DNA from: Bacteroidales bacterium UBA2712
GTDB taxonomy: Bacteria; Bacteroidota; Bacteroidia; Bacteroidales; Paludibacteraceae
NCBI GenBank assembly: GCA_002354055.1
Contig: DEKW01000019.1
Location: 1-34,495 of the forward strand
Reading direction: 5' to 3'
Length of the DNA: 34,495 bases
In this document: in pieces, positions 14,730 through 23,068 of the stretch
How the letters are laid out: the number at the start of each line of letters is the position of its first letter
Position numbering within the stretch: position 1 is the first letter of the stretch
Position numbers and translations under genes: made by a program
The notes under the pieces: generated by a model
Told to the model about the DNA's origin: nothing
Databases searched by the model: none
Seen by the model: only the letters and a program-made list of their open reading frames with translations

Positions 14730-14816
14730 ATGACGCAGCAGTTGGTAACCCGTGAACAAGGTGGACCGTACGAGGATGCGTATCTGGACTTGTTGGTTCG
14801 TTTTTATGCAGTTTAG
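14730..14816 (+). CDS. Possible 28-residue peptide or gene remnant
   Basis: An ATG opens MTQQLVTREQGGPYEDAYLD followed by LLVRFYAV and a TAG. The composition (GGPYEDAYLDLL) is protein-like, and the frame stays open upstream of the ATG, so it may be the 3' end of a lost gene. No partner or motif identifies it. Confidence 0.25.
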   Translation: MTQQLVTREQGGPYEDAYLDLLVRFYAV

Positions 14817-14835
14817 AAAGATTTTTTAATAAAAA

Positions 14836-14867
14836 CTTGCCGATATCGGAAAATTTTAGTACCTTTG
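14836..14867 (+). promoter_or_regulatory. Upstream mreB promoter (P1)
   Basis: CTTG (14836-14839), 20 bases, TACCTTTG (14860-14867). The spacer ends TTTTAG just as in the second promoter 200 bp further on. Its transcript would carry a leader of about 235 bases including the hairpin at 14979-15006. Confidence 0.75.
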
Positions 14868-14978
14868 CAGCGGATTTTGAAAAAAAACTTGCCGATAGAG
14901 AACCCGAATACGATTTTGGAAGAAATGCTAAGTTCTCTCGATTTCATCGGGGAAATATGGCAAATTTGATTAGATGAA

Positions 14979-15006
14979 ATTGCTGCTCTTTGCGAAGAGT
15001 GGCAAT
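14979..15006 (+). terminator. Hairpin between the two mreB promoters, possible attenuator
   Basis: ATTGC...CTCTT and AAGAG...GCAAT form an interrupted stem around a TGCG loop, followed by AATTTTTATTT. It could end or attenuate transcripts from the first promoter before the second. The T-run is imperfect. Confidence 0.4.
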
Positions 15007-15035
15007 AATTTTTATTTCAAAAAAGTTCGCACGCG

Positions 15036-15067
15036 CTTGCATATATGAAAAATTTTTAGTACCTTTG
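15036..15067 (+). promoter_or_regulatory. Proximal mreB promoter (P2)
   Basis: CTTG (15036-15039), 20 bases, TACCTTTG (15060-15067). Start predicted near 15074, about 34 bases before the mreB start codon. Confidence 0.82.
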
Positions 15068-15107
15068 CGCGGATTTTTGCGAAAAATTAAAATAACACAA
15101 TATTAAA

Positions 15108-16127
15108 ATGGGACTTTTTTCTTTTACACAAGAGATTGCTATCGACCTCGGAACGGCGAACACGATCATCATGTGCGATGACAAGATCGTGATTGATGAG
15201 CCGTCGGTAGTGGCTATCTCCATGGCGGACAACAAGATGGTTGCCGTCGGCCGCAAGGCACAACAGATGATTGGTAAGGGCGGTAGTATGATTCGTACCG
15301 TTCGTCCTTTGCGGGACGGCGTGATCGCCGATTTCTACGCTTGCGAGATGATGATCCGCGGCATGATCAAGATGATTCCGAAGCAGGCACGTTTGTTCTC
15401 TCCTTCGATCCGTATGGTCGTATGTATCCCTTCGGGATCGACCGAGGTGGAGATCCGTGCGGTGCGTGACAGCTCGGAGCATGCCGGCGGCCGTGACGTC
15501 TATATGATCTACGAGCCGATGGCCGCAGCAATCGGTATCGGTATCGACGTAGAGAGTCCGGAAGGCTGCATGATCGTAGATATAGGCGGTGGTACGACGG
15601 AGATCGCCGTCATTTCTCTCGGCGGCATCGTAAGTAACAAGTCCATCAAGATTGCCGGTGACGATTTCAACCAGGATATCATCGAATACATGGGCCGTAT
15701 GCACAACCTGCGTATCGACGAGCCGACGGCTGAGCGCATTAAGATCCAGGTAGGTTCGGCTCTGCCGGAGCTGGAGGATGCGCCGGAGGATTTCATCGTC
15801 GTTGGTCCGAACAAAGTGACGGCTCTGCCGATGTCCGTTCCGGTAAGTTATCAGGAGATCTCCCACTGTCTGGAGAAGAGTATCTCGAAGATCGAGGGCG
15901 CTATCCTTCAGGCTCTGGAGTCCACTCCCCCGGAGTTGTACTCGGATATCGTGAAAAGGGGTATCTACCTGACCGGTGGTGGTGCGTTGCTGCATGGTCT
16001 TGCACGCCGTCTGACGGATAAGATCACTATTCCGTTCCACGTAGCGGACGATCCTCTGCACTCCGTAGCTCGCGGAACAGGTGTGGCGCTGAAGAACGTG
16101 AATAACTTCGGCTTCCTGCTGCGCTAA
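15108..16127 (+). CDS. mreB: Rod-shape actin homologue MreB
   Basis: This 339-residue protein is a full-length MreB. The phosphate-1 loop is IAIDLGTANTII (near residue 10), followed by VRPLRDGVIADF and the phosphate-2 loop MIVDIGGGTTEIAVISLGG (about 155-173). The adenosine motif is YLTGGGALLHGLARRL near 290. MreB forms filaments under the inner membrane that guide cell elongation and position the MreCD-PBP2-RodA synthase. It is the first gene of the mre-mrd operon, with two promoters upstream, and mreC starts 14 bp after it. Its GC-richer sequence contrasts with the defence island. Confidence 0.97.
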   Translation: MGLFSFTQEIAIDLGTANTIIMCDDKIVIDEPSVVAISMADNKMVAVGRKAQQMIGKGGSMIRTVRPLRDGVIADFYACEMMIRGMIKMIPKQARLFSPSIRMVVCIPSGSTEVEIRAVRDSSEHAGGRDVYMIYEPMAAAIGIGIDVESPEGCMIVDIGGGTTEIAVISLGGIVSNKSIKIAGDDFNQDIIEYMGRMHNLRIDEPTAERIKIQVGSALPELEDAPEDFIVVGPNKVTALPMSVPVSYQEISHCLEKSISKIEGAILQALESTPPELYSDIVKRGIYLTGGGALLHGLARRLTDKITIPFHVADDPLHSVARGTGVALKNVNNFGFLLR

Positions 16128-16141
16128 TCGCCTGACAGACG

Positions 16142-16933
16142 ATGCAGAATTTGCTGAAAATACTGCTGCGTTATAGCAACTTCCTCGTGTTCATCGCCTT
16201 GGAAGTTGCTGCATTTTTGCTCATCGGGTTCAATAACGTGTACCCGAGGAGCAGTCTGCTGAGTACGGCAAACGACGCGGTAGCATGGCAACACAAGCAG
16301 CTGAGCGAGATGCGGGGCTATTTCTCGTTACGCAGCCAGAACGAACAGTTGGCGGCAGAGAATGCCCGCTTGCGGAATGAGATAAGTGCGATGGATTCGG
16401 TTGAAAACGGCGGCGGCATCACCTATCGCTCCGCCAAAGTGGTACAGATGACGACGGACCAGTTACATAACTTCCTGACGATCGACCGGGGTTCCAAAGA
16501 CGGTATTCTCCGCGGTCAGGGAGTGCGTAATGAAGACGGCGTAGTGGGTATCGTCCGTACCGTAGGCACGAACTACAGCGTCGTACTGCCGATCATCAAT
16601 ACCCAGATGAATCTCAGTTGCCGGTTTGCCAAGAACGACTATATCGGTACGCTGCAATGGGACGGCAGAGACAGCCGTTTTGCGATGCTAACCGACGTAG
16701 CCGCACACATGGTAGTGAACACCGGAGACACCATCATCACCAGCGGTCTGAGTCCCGTCTTCCCGGAAGGAATACCCGTTGGAATCGTGGAAAACAGCAT
16801 TTTGAAAGAGGGCGATTCGTATTACACCATCCGCGTTCGGCTGCATACGAATTTCAAGCGGCTGAAATATGTGGAGGTAGTGGGCAACGCGCATCAACAG
16901 GAAATGGAGGAGTTGCAAGATGGATTGGAGTAA
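16142..16933 (+). CDS. mreC: Rod-shape protein MreC
   Basis: This 263-residue protein has a short cytoplasmic N-terminus and one membrane helix (FLVFIALEVAAFLLIGF, about 14-30). A periplasmic coiled coil follows (LRSQNEQLAAENARLRNEIS), then the MreC beta-barrel pair (FLTIDRGSKDGILRGQGV, then NTGDTIITSGLSPVFPEGIP). MreC links MreB and MreD to PBP2 and activates it. It overlaps mreD by 14 bp. Length and domain order are normal for the family. Confidence 0.95.
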   Translation: MQNLLKILLRYSNFLVFIALEVAAFLLIGFNNVYPRSSLLSTANDAVAWQHKQLSEMRGYFSLRSQNEQLAAENARLRNEISAMDSVENGGGITYRSAKVVQMTTDQLHNFLTIDRGSKDGILRGQGVRNEDGVVGIVRTVGTNYSVVLPIINTQMNLSCRFAKNDYIGTLQWDGRDSRFAMLTDVAAHMVVNTGDTIITSGLSPVFPEGIPVGIVENSILKEGDSYYTIRVRLHTNFKRLKYVEVVGNAHQQEMEELQDGLE

Positions 16934-17414
16934 ACAAATAATACGCTACATCATCGTGATGGCGCTTCAAGTGCTGCTCTTCGACCAGTTGCAGCTCTGG
17001 GGTGCGTGCCATCCGTATGTCTATGTGCTGTGTCTGCTGATGATGCCGATCACGTTGCCCGCGAGCGTACAGATGCTCATCGGAGCGGCAGCAGGAATAG
17101 TGATGGATATCTTCTGTAACTCCTTAGGCGTACACATGGCGGCGTGCATCCTCGTGATGTTCATCCGGCCATACCTGATAGGCGCTATCGTGAGCGACAA
17201 GGACCGACTTAACGAGCAAATCAGCCTACGGAGCATCGGTATGGAGGCCTTGCTCAAATACGTGATTATACTGGTGTTGGTACACCATCTGACGGTCTTC
17301 ACGATTGCTGCCTGGAGCTGGAGTCACATGGGTTTTGTGGTCCTCGAGACCGCCGTGAGCAGCCTTCTGACCATCCTGATTATCATCGGTTATAACGCAT
17401 TCATCTATAAATGA
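16920..17414 (+). CDS. mreD: Rod-shape protein MreD
   Basis: This 164-residue protein is almost entirely membrane helices, five or six by eye, starting with IIRYIIVMALQVLLFDQLQL. A short charged loop (SDKDRLNEQISLRS) lies near residue 100. The loop GAAAGIVMDIFCNSLGVHMA with its Asp is typical of MreD. MreD is the integral membrane partner of MreC in the elongasome. The gene overlaps mreC by 14 bp and mrdA by 4 bp (ATGA), so the trio is translationally coupled. Confidence 0.9.
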   Translation: MDWSKQIIRYIIVMALQVLLFDQLQLWGACHPYVYVLCLLMMPITLPASVQMLIGAAAGIVMDIFCNSLGVHMAACILVMFIRPYLIGAIVSDKDRLNEQISLRSIGMEALLKYVIILVLVHHLTVFTIAAWSWSHMGFVVLETAVSSLLTILIIIGYNAFIYK

Positions 17415-19234
17415 TCAACGACCCTACCTATAGACGCCGGTACGTGATCAGCGGCATTGCCGTTGTGGTGGTATTGGTGTATATAGTGCGGTTGTTTTAC
17501 CTGCAGGTCATCGACCAATCGACCAAAGATCAGGCGGATAACAACGCCCTGGTCAAACAGACGATCTACCCCTCACGCGGACTTATTTACGACCGAAACG
17601 GCGAGTTGCTGGTCTTCAATCAGCCGATATACGAGATCACGATGGTGATGCGGGAGATGAAGCAGGGATGGGACACGGCGGCGTTCTGCGCGTGTCTCGG
17701 CATTACCGACAAGGAGTTCGACGAACGTATCGCGGAGATCAAAGACCGACGTAAGAACCGCGGCTATTCCCGATGGACGCCGCAGGTATTCATGAGTCAG
17801 TTGAAGAAAGAAGATATCGCTTCGCTACAGGAATCGCTGTTCTTGTTCCCCGGCGTACATATCCAGAAAAGGACCTTGCGCGACTATACCTACAAAGCCG
17901 CAGCACACGTGCTCGGTTCCGTGGGCGAGGTGAACCAGAATGATATCGACCGCGACGATTATTACACACGCGGAGACTACTCCGGCCGCGATGGATTGGA
18001 GCGAACCTACGAGAAACAGCTGCGGGGCGAGAAAGGTGTGGAGGTCCTGATGCGCGACTCGCGCGGACGGATGCAAGGCAGCTATAAGAACGGCGAACTG
18101 GACCGTACCGCCAAGGCCGGAACAGACCTATACACCACTTTGGATATCCAGCTGCAGTTGCTGGCAGAAGAGTTACTAAGTGGAAAAATCGGCAGCGCGG
18201 TAGCTATCGAGCCGAAGACCGGAGAGATTCTGGCATTAGCGTCGAACCCGACGTGGAATCCCAAACTGCTGGTTGGCAAAGAGCGCAGCAAGAACTACAA
18301 CGCTTTGCTTAACGACAAGACAAAACCGCTTCTCAACCGCGCGACACAAGCCACCTACCCTCCCGGATCGACGTTCAAGACGATCCAGGCGTTGGTATGT
18401 CTGGAGCAAGGGGCTATCACTCCCAACACCCTCTATCCCTGCTCCGGACCGGGCAGCTCGCCTATCAAGTGTACGCACCATCATGGTTCGCCGGTAGCGT
18501 TGGACAAAGCGATTGAGCAGAGTTGCAACCCCTATTTCTGGTGCGCCTTCCGCGACCTGATGCAGAAAGACAACAAAGATATCCATAAACCCTACGAGAA
18601 ATGGCGGAACGCCGTGATGCAGTTTGGTTTGGGACAGAAATTTACCGATTCGGATCTGGGCGAACAATCCTCAGGAAGCATCCCAAGCGCGCGGCTGTAT
18701 GACAAGTTCTACGGCCCGAACGGATGGAAAGCCATCACCATTCGATCGCTGAGTATCGGTCAGGGAGAGATCATCGTCACGCCGTTGCAGTTAGCCAACC
18801 AAGCTGCCGCTATCGCCAACGAGGGATACTATATCTCTCCACACCTGAATAAGAACGATTCCATGCGGATTCATCGGCATAATATCGATATTCAGAAGAA
18901 GCATTTTGATGAAGTGAAAGCCGGTATGCATCGCGTGATGGTCTATGGAACAGGTCGTCACTACGCCATCGACAGTCTGCATATGGCCGGCAAGACAGGA
19001 ACCGCACAGAACCCGCACGGACGGGATCATGCTATCTTCATCGGTTTTGCACCGGTGGAGGACCCGAAGATTGCAGTAGCGGTAGTCGTTGAAAACGCAG
19101 GTTTTGGTGCTACATGGGCTGCTCCTATCGCCTCCATGATGATGGAGCAATACCTGAACGGCGAGATGAAACGGAAAGACTTAAAGAAAAATATATCGGA
19201 ACGCGTACTGAATGAGAGCGTCAAGAAATGGTAA
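17411..19234 (+). CDS. mrdA: Penicillin-binding protein 2
   Basis: This 607-residue class B PBP has an N-terminal membrane anchor (YVISGIAVVVVLVYIVRLFY, about 10-30) and a pedestal domain with SRGLIYDRNGELL. The transpeptidase domain carries all three motifs: SxxK as S320-T-F-K323 (YPPGSTFKTI), SxN as S371-C-N373, and KTG as K528-T-G. It cross-links peptidoglycan during rod elongation together with RodA. It starts in an ATGA overlap with mreD and overlaps rodA by 23 bp. It is the beta-lactam target of the elongasome and looks complete. Confidence 0.96.
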   Translation: MINDPTYRRRYVISGIAVVVVLVYIVRLFYLQVIDQSTKDQADNNALVKQTIYPSRGLIYDRNGELLVFNQPIYEITMVMREMKQGWDTAAFCACLGITDKEFDERIAEIKDRRKNRGYSRWTPQVFMSQLKKEDIASLQESLFLFPGVHIQKRTLRDYTYKAAAHVLGSVGEVNQNDIDRDDYYTRGDYSGRDGLERTYEKQLRGEKGVEVLMRDSRGRMQGSYKNGELDRTAKAGTDLYTTLDIQLQLLAEELLSGKIGSAVAIEPKTGEILALASNPTWNPKLLVGKERSKNYNALLNDKTKPLLNRATQATYPPGSTFKTIQALVCLEQGAITPNTLYPCSGPGSSPIKCTHHHGSPVALDKAIEQSCNPYFWCAFRDLMQKDNKDIHKPYEKWRNAVMQFGLGQKFTDSDLGEQSSGSIPSARLYDKFYGPNGWKAITIRSLSIGQGEIIVTPLQLANQAAAIANEGYYISPHLNKNDSMRIHRHNIDIQKKHFDEVKAGMHRVMVYGTGRHYAIDSLHMAGKTGTAQNPHGRDHAIFIGFAPVEDPKIAVAVVVENAGFGATWAAPIASMMMEQYLNGEMKRKDLKKNISERVLNESVKKW

Positions 19235-20675
19235 CATATGGCAACACGTCGATTGGCTGACAATCGGACTCTTTCTGGTCTTAGTGATCTTCGGCTGGCT
19301 CAATATCTATGGCGCCAGCTACACCTTTGACCAGACGAGTATCTTCGATTTCTCCAACCGCGCAGGAAAGCAGTTTGCATGGATCGGAGGATCTGTGCTG
19401 ATGGGAATCATATTACTGCTGATCGACTACCGGACCTACGACGTACTGACCTATATCGCCTATGGAGCGATGCTGTTACTACTATTAGCCACCCCGTTCC
19501 TGGCGCACGATATCAAGGGCTCCATGTCCTGGATCTCATTAGGTCCGGTCAGCCTGCAGCCGGCGGAGTTTGCGAAATGTATCGTCGCTTTAACTATCGC
19601 CAAATACATGGGTCGATACGACTATAAGATACGCACTTGGCGCGATCTCATCGTACCTTTTGTGCTCATCGGCGTGCCGGCTCTGATCATCATGGTACTC
19701 CAAAAAGAGACCGGATCGGCTTTGGTTTTTGCAGCTTTCTTGCTGGTCTTCTACCGTCAGGGCATGAGCGGCTACGTACTATGGATGGGTGTGGCAGCCG
19801 TGGCACTCTTTATCATCAGTATCCGCTGGGGAGCCGTGGCTTTGCCGTTAGGAACCGGAAGCCTGGGAATCATGGTTTGCATGCTGCTGCTGACCGTCGT
19901 GGAGGTCTATTTCATCTGCCGCGACCATTATATCCGATACCAGGCGCTCATCATGGTAGGCGCCATCACAGCCATTTATGGCATATGCCTTATTATAAAT
20001 ATATGGGTGCCGATGCCGTTCGATTGGATCAGTATGGGAATAGTCATCGCGCTGGTCTTCTACACGATTTTTGTGAGTCTCTATTGGCGCAAGTATATGC
20101 TGCTTATTCTGGTGGCCTTCACGCTTTTCTGTATCGGCTACACACAAGCTTGTGATTTTGTATTCACCCGTGTCTTGCAGCCTCACCAACGAATCCGTAT
20201 AGAGGTATTGTTGGGCATGAAGGAAGACCCGGCAGGAGCCGGATACAACGTCAACCAAGCCCGTATCGCGATTGGTTCGGGGCGGTTCTTCGGAAAGGGC
20301 TACCTGAACGGCACGCAGACGAAGCTGCAGTTCGTGCCGGAGCAGGATACGGATTTCATCTTCTGTACGGTAGGTGAAGAGTGGGGTTTTGTCGGTTCCA
20401 TCGGTGTTTTGCTGGTCTATCTGTATTTTATTTTGCACCTGATAGAGATCGCCGAACGCCAGCGGAATGTATCCACCAGGATCTATGCCTATTCCGTAGC
20501 CAGCATCTTCCTCTTCCACCTCACGATCAACGTAGGAATGGTGTTAGGACTGTTGCCCGTCATCGGCATCCCGCTACCTTTCTTCAGTTACGGAGGTAGT
20601 TCGCTATGGGGATTCACGATGTTGTTATTCATCCTGCTGCGGTTGGATGCCGCACGTATGGAGCAATTGAACTAA
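19212..20675 (+). CDS. rodA: Peptidoglycan glycosyltransferase RodA
   Basis: This 487-residue polytopic membrane protein of the SEDS family polymerises glycan strands from lipid II. Visible SEDS signatures include GSMSWISLGPVSLQPAEFAK (about 105-124), the loop ARIAIGSGRFFGKGYLNGTQ with FVPEQDTDFIF, and GIPLPFFSYGGSSLWG near the C-terminus. It is longer than E. coli RodA (370 residues) because of extra membrane segments in the middle (about 195-300), which I believe is common in Bacteroidetes. It overlaps mrdA by 23 bp, and yraN follows after 2 bp. Confidence 0.95.
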   Translation: MRASRNGNIWQHVDWLTIGLFLVLVIFGWLNIYGASYTFDQTSIFDFSNRAGKQFAWIGGSVLMGIILLLIDYRTYDVLTYIAYGAMLLLLLATPFLAHDIKGSMSWISLGPVSLQPAEFAKCIVALTIAKYMGRYDYKIRTWRDLIVPFVLIGVPALIIMVLQKETGSALVFAAFLLVFYRQGMSGYVLWMGVAAVALFIISIRWGAVALPLGTGSLGIMVCMLLLTVVEVYFICRDHYIRYQALIMVGAITAIYGICLIINIWVPMPFDWISMGIVIALVFYTIFVSLYWRKYMLLILVAFTLFCIGYTQACDFVFTRVLQPHQRIRIEVLLGMKEDPAGAGYNVNQARIAIGSGRFFGKGYLNGTQTKLQFVPEQDTDFIFCTVGEEWGFVGSIGVLLVYLYFILHLIEIAERQRNVSTRIYAYSVASIFLFHLTINVGMVLGLLPVIGIPLPFFSYGGSSLWGFTMLLFILLRLDAARMEQLN

Positions 20676-20677
20676 AT

Positions 20678-21127
20678 ATGTTTGTAACCCATCCCATAGG
20701 AATCATCGGCGAGGAAGAGGCCACGAAGATGTTGGAAGCGAAAGGCTTTCGCATCAAAGAGCATAACTGGCGTATGGGGCATCTGGAAGTCGATCTGATA
20801 GCAGAGAACAAGAAGGAGATTGTGTTCGTGGAAGTGAAAGCGCGTACCTCTGACTATGGCGACAAAATGCCGGAAGAGTATGTGGACGAAGATAAGAAAC
20901 GACGGATCACAGCGGCGGCCAACGCCTATATCAAATACCACAAGGTGGAAAAATTGCCACGGTTTGATATCATCGGCATCATCGTCCATCCGGACACGAA
21001 AGAGATACTATATCGCAATCATTTGGAAAATGCGTTTGTACCCCGCCAACGCACCATCAGCCAAAGCAGCTATTCCGGTACATGGAAATGGGGACATCGC
21101 AATCATACAATAGGAAGAAAGAAATGA
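20678..21127 (+). CDS. yraN: YraN/UPF0102 family endonuclease-like protein
   Basis: This 149-residue protein starts at the ATG 3 bases after the rodA stop (MFVTHPIGIIGEEEATKMLE). It keeps the UPF0102 restriction-enzyme-like fold: GEEEATKMLEAKGF, then GHLEVDLIAENKKEIVFVEV, then KARTSDYG. The D-x(n)-EVK motif suits a PD-(D/E)XK metal site, although cellular substrates remain unknown. A basic C-terminal tail after residue 125 is longer than usual. Its stop overlaps the mnmG start (ATGA), so it is coupled to that gene. Confidence 0.9.
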   Translation: MFVTHPIGIIGEEEATKMLEAKGFRIKEHNWRMGHLEVDLIAENKKEIVFVEVKARTSDYGDKMPEEYVDEDKKRRITAAANAYIKYHKVEKLPRFDIIGIIVHPDTKEILYRNHLENAFVPRQRTISQSSYSGTWKWGHRNHTIGRKK

Positions 21128-22989
21128 ATTTTAAATACGACGTCATAGTAGTAGGCGCAGGTCATGCCGGCTGCGAGGCCGCGAGTGCAGCAGCACGAAT
21201 GGGAAGTCGCACGATGCTGATCACCATGGACATGAATAAGATTGCACAGATGAGTTGCAATCCTGCTGTCGGTGGTATCGCCAAGGGGCAGATCGTCCGA
21301 GAGATTGATGCGCTTGGCGGACAGATGGGTATCGTGACGGACAGAAGTGCTATCCAGTTCCGGCTGCTGAACCAAAGTAAAGGACCTGCGATGTGGTCTC
21401 CACGCAGCCAAAGCGACCGGAAACGATTTATCGAGGAGTGGATAAAGGTGCTCTCCAGCACAGATAATCTCTCTATCTGGCAAGATATCGTAGTGAGTCT
21501 TATTATCAAAGATAATAAGGTTTGCGGCGTGAAGACTGCTTTGGGCATCGAGATGGAAGCCGGAGCGGTCGTGCTGACCAATGGCACCTTCCTGAACGGA
21601 CTGATGCATTGCGGCAAGACGCAGATAGCCGGAGGACGCACCTCCGAACCGGCTTCTTATGGCATCACGGAGCAACTCGTTGCTCTGGGTTTCAAGGCAG
21701 ATAGAATGAAGACAGGTACTCCGGCTCGTATCGACGCACGGTCTATTCATTTCGAAGAACTGGTTCGGCAGGACGGAGATAATGATTGGCATCAGTTCAG
21801 CTATCTGGATACTGTCCATCGGGAGTTAAAACAGATGCCCTGCTGGATCACTTATACGAATCCCAAGACACATGAGGCTTTACGCGCAGGACTGGCTGAT
21901 TCGCCCCTTTTCAACGGACAAATCAAGAGTATCGGTCCGCGTTATTGTCCCAGTATTGAGACGAAAATCGTGACGTTTGCCGACAAAGAAGCACATCAGA
22001 TCTTCCTGGAACCGGAAGGCGTGGATAGTAATGAATATTACGTGAACGGTTTCTCCAGTTCCCTTCCCTGGCAAGTACAATTAGCGGGGCTCAAAACCAT
22101 CAAAGGATTAGAGGATGTCGTCATGTACCGGCCGGGTTACGCCATCGAGTATGACTTCTTCGATCCGACACAACTGCATCATACTTTAGAGACCAAACAG
22201 ATTAAAAATCTGTTTTTTGCCGGACAGATCAATGGCACGACGGGCTATGAAGAGGCTGCCGGACAAGGATTAGTTGCCGGTGTCAACGCACATATCAACG
22301 TGCATGGAGGCGTGCCCTTTACGATGGGAAGAGACGAGAGTTATATAGGCGTACTGATTGACGATCTGGTGAATAAGGGCGTGGATGAACCCTACCGGAT
22401 GTTCACTTCTCGCGCCGAGTATCGAATCCTTCTGCGCCAGGATAATGCCGACGAGCGACTCACCCAACGGAGTTACGAAATGGGATTAGCTGGTCCCTAT
22501 CGCTATGAGTTACTCAAGAAAAAACAAGCAACTTGTGCCGATTTGATCGAGTTTATGCAAGCCACAAGCATCCATAAAGGAGAGATTGATTCGTGGTTGG
22601 AAAGTATCGGCAGCACTCCGCTCCATGAGGGTTGCAAGATCAGCGACCTCATTTTACGTCCGCAGGTAAGCATCAAAGGATTAGCGGAAGCAGCGCCATT
22701 ATTAAAAGAAAAAATCACTAATATCCCCGATGAAATCGTAGAGAGTTGCGAGATTAAAGTCAAATACGCCGGATATATCAAACGCGAGCAACAGGAGGCA
22801 GCTAAGCTGCAACGATTAGAGCAGATTCGTATTCCTGAGACATTCAACTACGAAGAAGTACAAAGCCTAAGCACAGAAGCCCGGCAGAAACTGACTCGTA
22901 TCCGCCCGCGGTCCATAGGAGAAGCCCAACGCATCCCGGGTGTCAGTCCTAATGATATAAGCGTGCTTTTAGTACTTATGGGACGATAA
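21124..22989 (+). CDS. mnmG: tRNA uridine-5-carboxymethylaminomethyl modification enzyme MnmG (GidA)
   Basis: This 621-residue flavoprotein has an N-terminal FAD-binding loop (VIVVGAGHAGCEAASAAARM) and the family motif MSCNPAVGGIAKGQIVREID near residue 40. GYEEAAGQGLVAGVNA lies near 380, and a C-terminal helical domain binds MnmE. With MnmE it modifies the wobble uridine of tRNAs reading NNA/NNG codons. The ATG at 21124 gives an ATGA overlap with yraN and places the FAD loop at the usual distance. It ends the mre-mrd operon; an AT-rich hairpin and a parS-like site follow. Confidence 0.97.
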   Translation: MNFKYDVIVVGAGHAGCEAASAAARMGSRTMLITMDMNKIAQMSCNPAVGGIAKGQIVREIDALGGQMGIVTDRSAIQFRLLNQSKGPAMWSPRSQSDRKRFIEEWIKVLSSTDNLSIWQDIVVSLIIKDNKVCGVKTALGIEMEAGAVVLTNGTFLNGLMHCGKTQIAGGRTSEPASYGITEQLVALGFKADRMKTGTPARIDARSIHFEELVRQDGDNDWHQFSYLDTVHRELKQMPCWITYTNPKTHEALRAGLADSPLFNGQIKSIGPRYCPSIETKIVTFADKEAHQIFLEPEGVDSNEYYVNGFSSSLPWQVQLAGLKTIKGLEDVVMYRPGYAIEYDFFDPTQLHHTLETKQIKNLFFAGQINGTTGYEEAAGQGLVAGVNAHINVHGGVPFTMGRDESYIGVLIDDLVNKGVDEPYRMFTSRAEYRILLRQDNADERLTQRSYEMGLAGPYRYELLKKKQATCADLIEFMQATSIHKGEIDSWLESIGSTPLHEGCKISDLILRPQVSIKGLAEAAPLLKEKITNIPDEIVESCEIKVKYAGYIKREQQEAAKLQRLEQIRIPETFNYEEVQSLSTEARQKLTRIRPRSIGEAQRIPGVSPNDISVLLVLMGR

Positions 22990-22999
22990 ATAACAGTTT

Positions 23000-23020
23000 T
23001 TAGTTTATAAAATAAACTAA
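23000..23020 (+). terminator. AT-rich hairpin after mnmG, weak terminator
   Basis: TTAGTTTAT (23000-23008) and ATAAACTAA (23012-23020) form a perfect 9-bp stem with a 3-base loop followed by TTTT. Termination strength is doubtful since the stem has few GC pairs. It overlaps a TAATTTTG box at 23018-23025. Confidence 0.5.
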
Positions 23021-23025
23021 TTTTG
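23018..23025 (+). promoter_or_regulatory. Possible -7 box for apt
   Basis: TAATTTTG fits the Bacteroidetes -7 box, but no TTTG lies 20 bases upstream (TTTT ends the nearest match). If active, transcription would start around 23032, inside the parS-like site. Confidence 0.4.
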
Positions 23026-23027
23026 AT

Positions 23028-23043
23028 TGTTCCACGTGAAACA
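23028..23043. promoter_or_regulatory. parS-like ParB-binding site
   Basis: TGTTCCACGTGAAACA matches the 16-bp bacterial parS consensus (TGTTNCACGTGAAACA) at every conserved position and is a near-perfect palindrome. ParB binds such sites near the origin to organise and segregate chromosomes. It lies between mnmG and apt; mnmG (gidA) is often origin-linked. The match to a known consensus is strong, but genome position is needed to confirm it. Confidence 0.8.
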
Positions 23044-23068
23044 TTGAATCAATAAATACAATATAATT

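Larger units (their letters stand above)
14597..15107. other. Intergenic stretch with repeats and tandem promoters before mreB
   Basis: This 511-bp stretch contains a direct repeat pair (14613-14692), a possible 28-residue reading frame (14730-14816), and two promoters exactly 200 bp apart (14836-14867 and 15036-15067). A 15-bp direct repeat AAAAACTTGCCGATA lies at 14831 and 14883, and a hairpin at 14979-15006. It marks the border between the AT-rich defence island and the core mre operon. Confidence 0.7.

Noticed and set aside
14884..14967. Open frame between the mreB promoters (contains NPNTILEEMLSSLDFIGEIW)
   Set aside because: The only ATG gives 14 codons. It lies within a leader with repeats and a hairpin, so coding cannot be supported.
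15087..16061. Long minus-strand frame opposite mreB
   Set aside because: It is a shadow of mreB, rich in His, Arg and Asp from the antisense codons, with no family resemblance.
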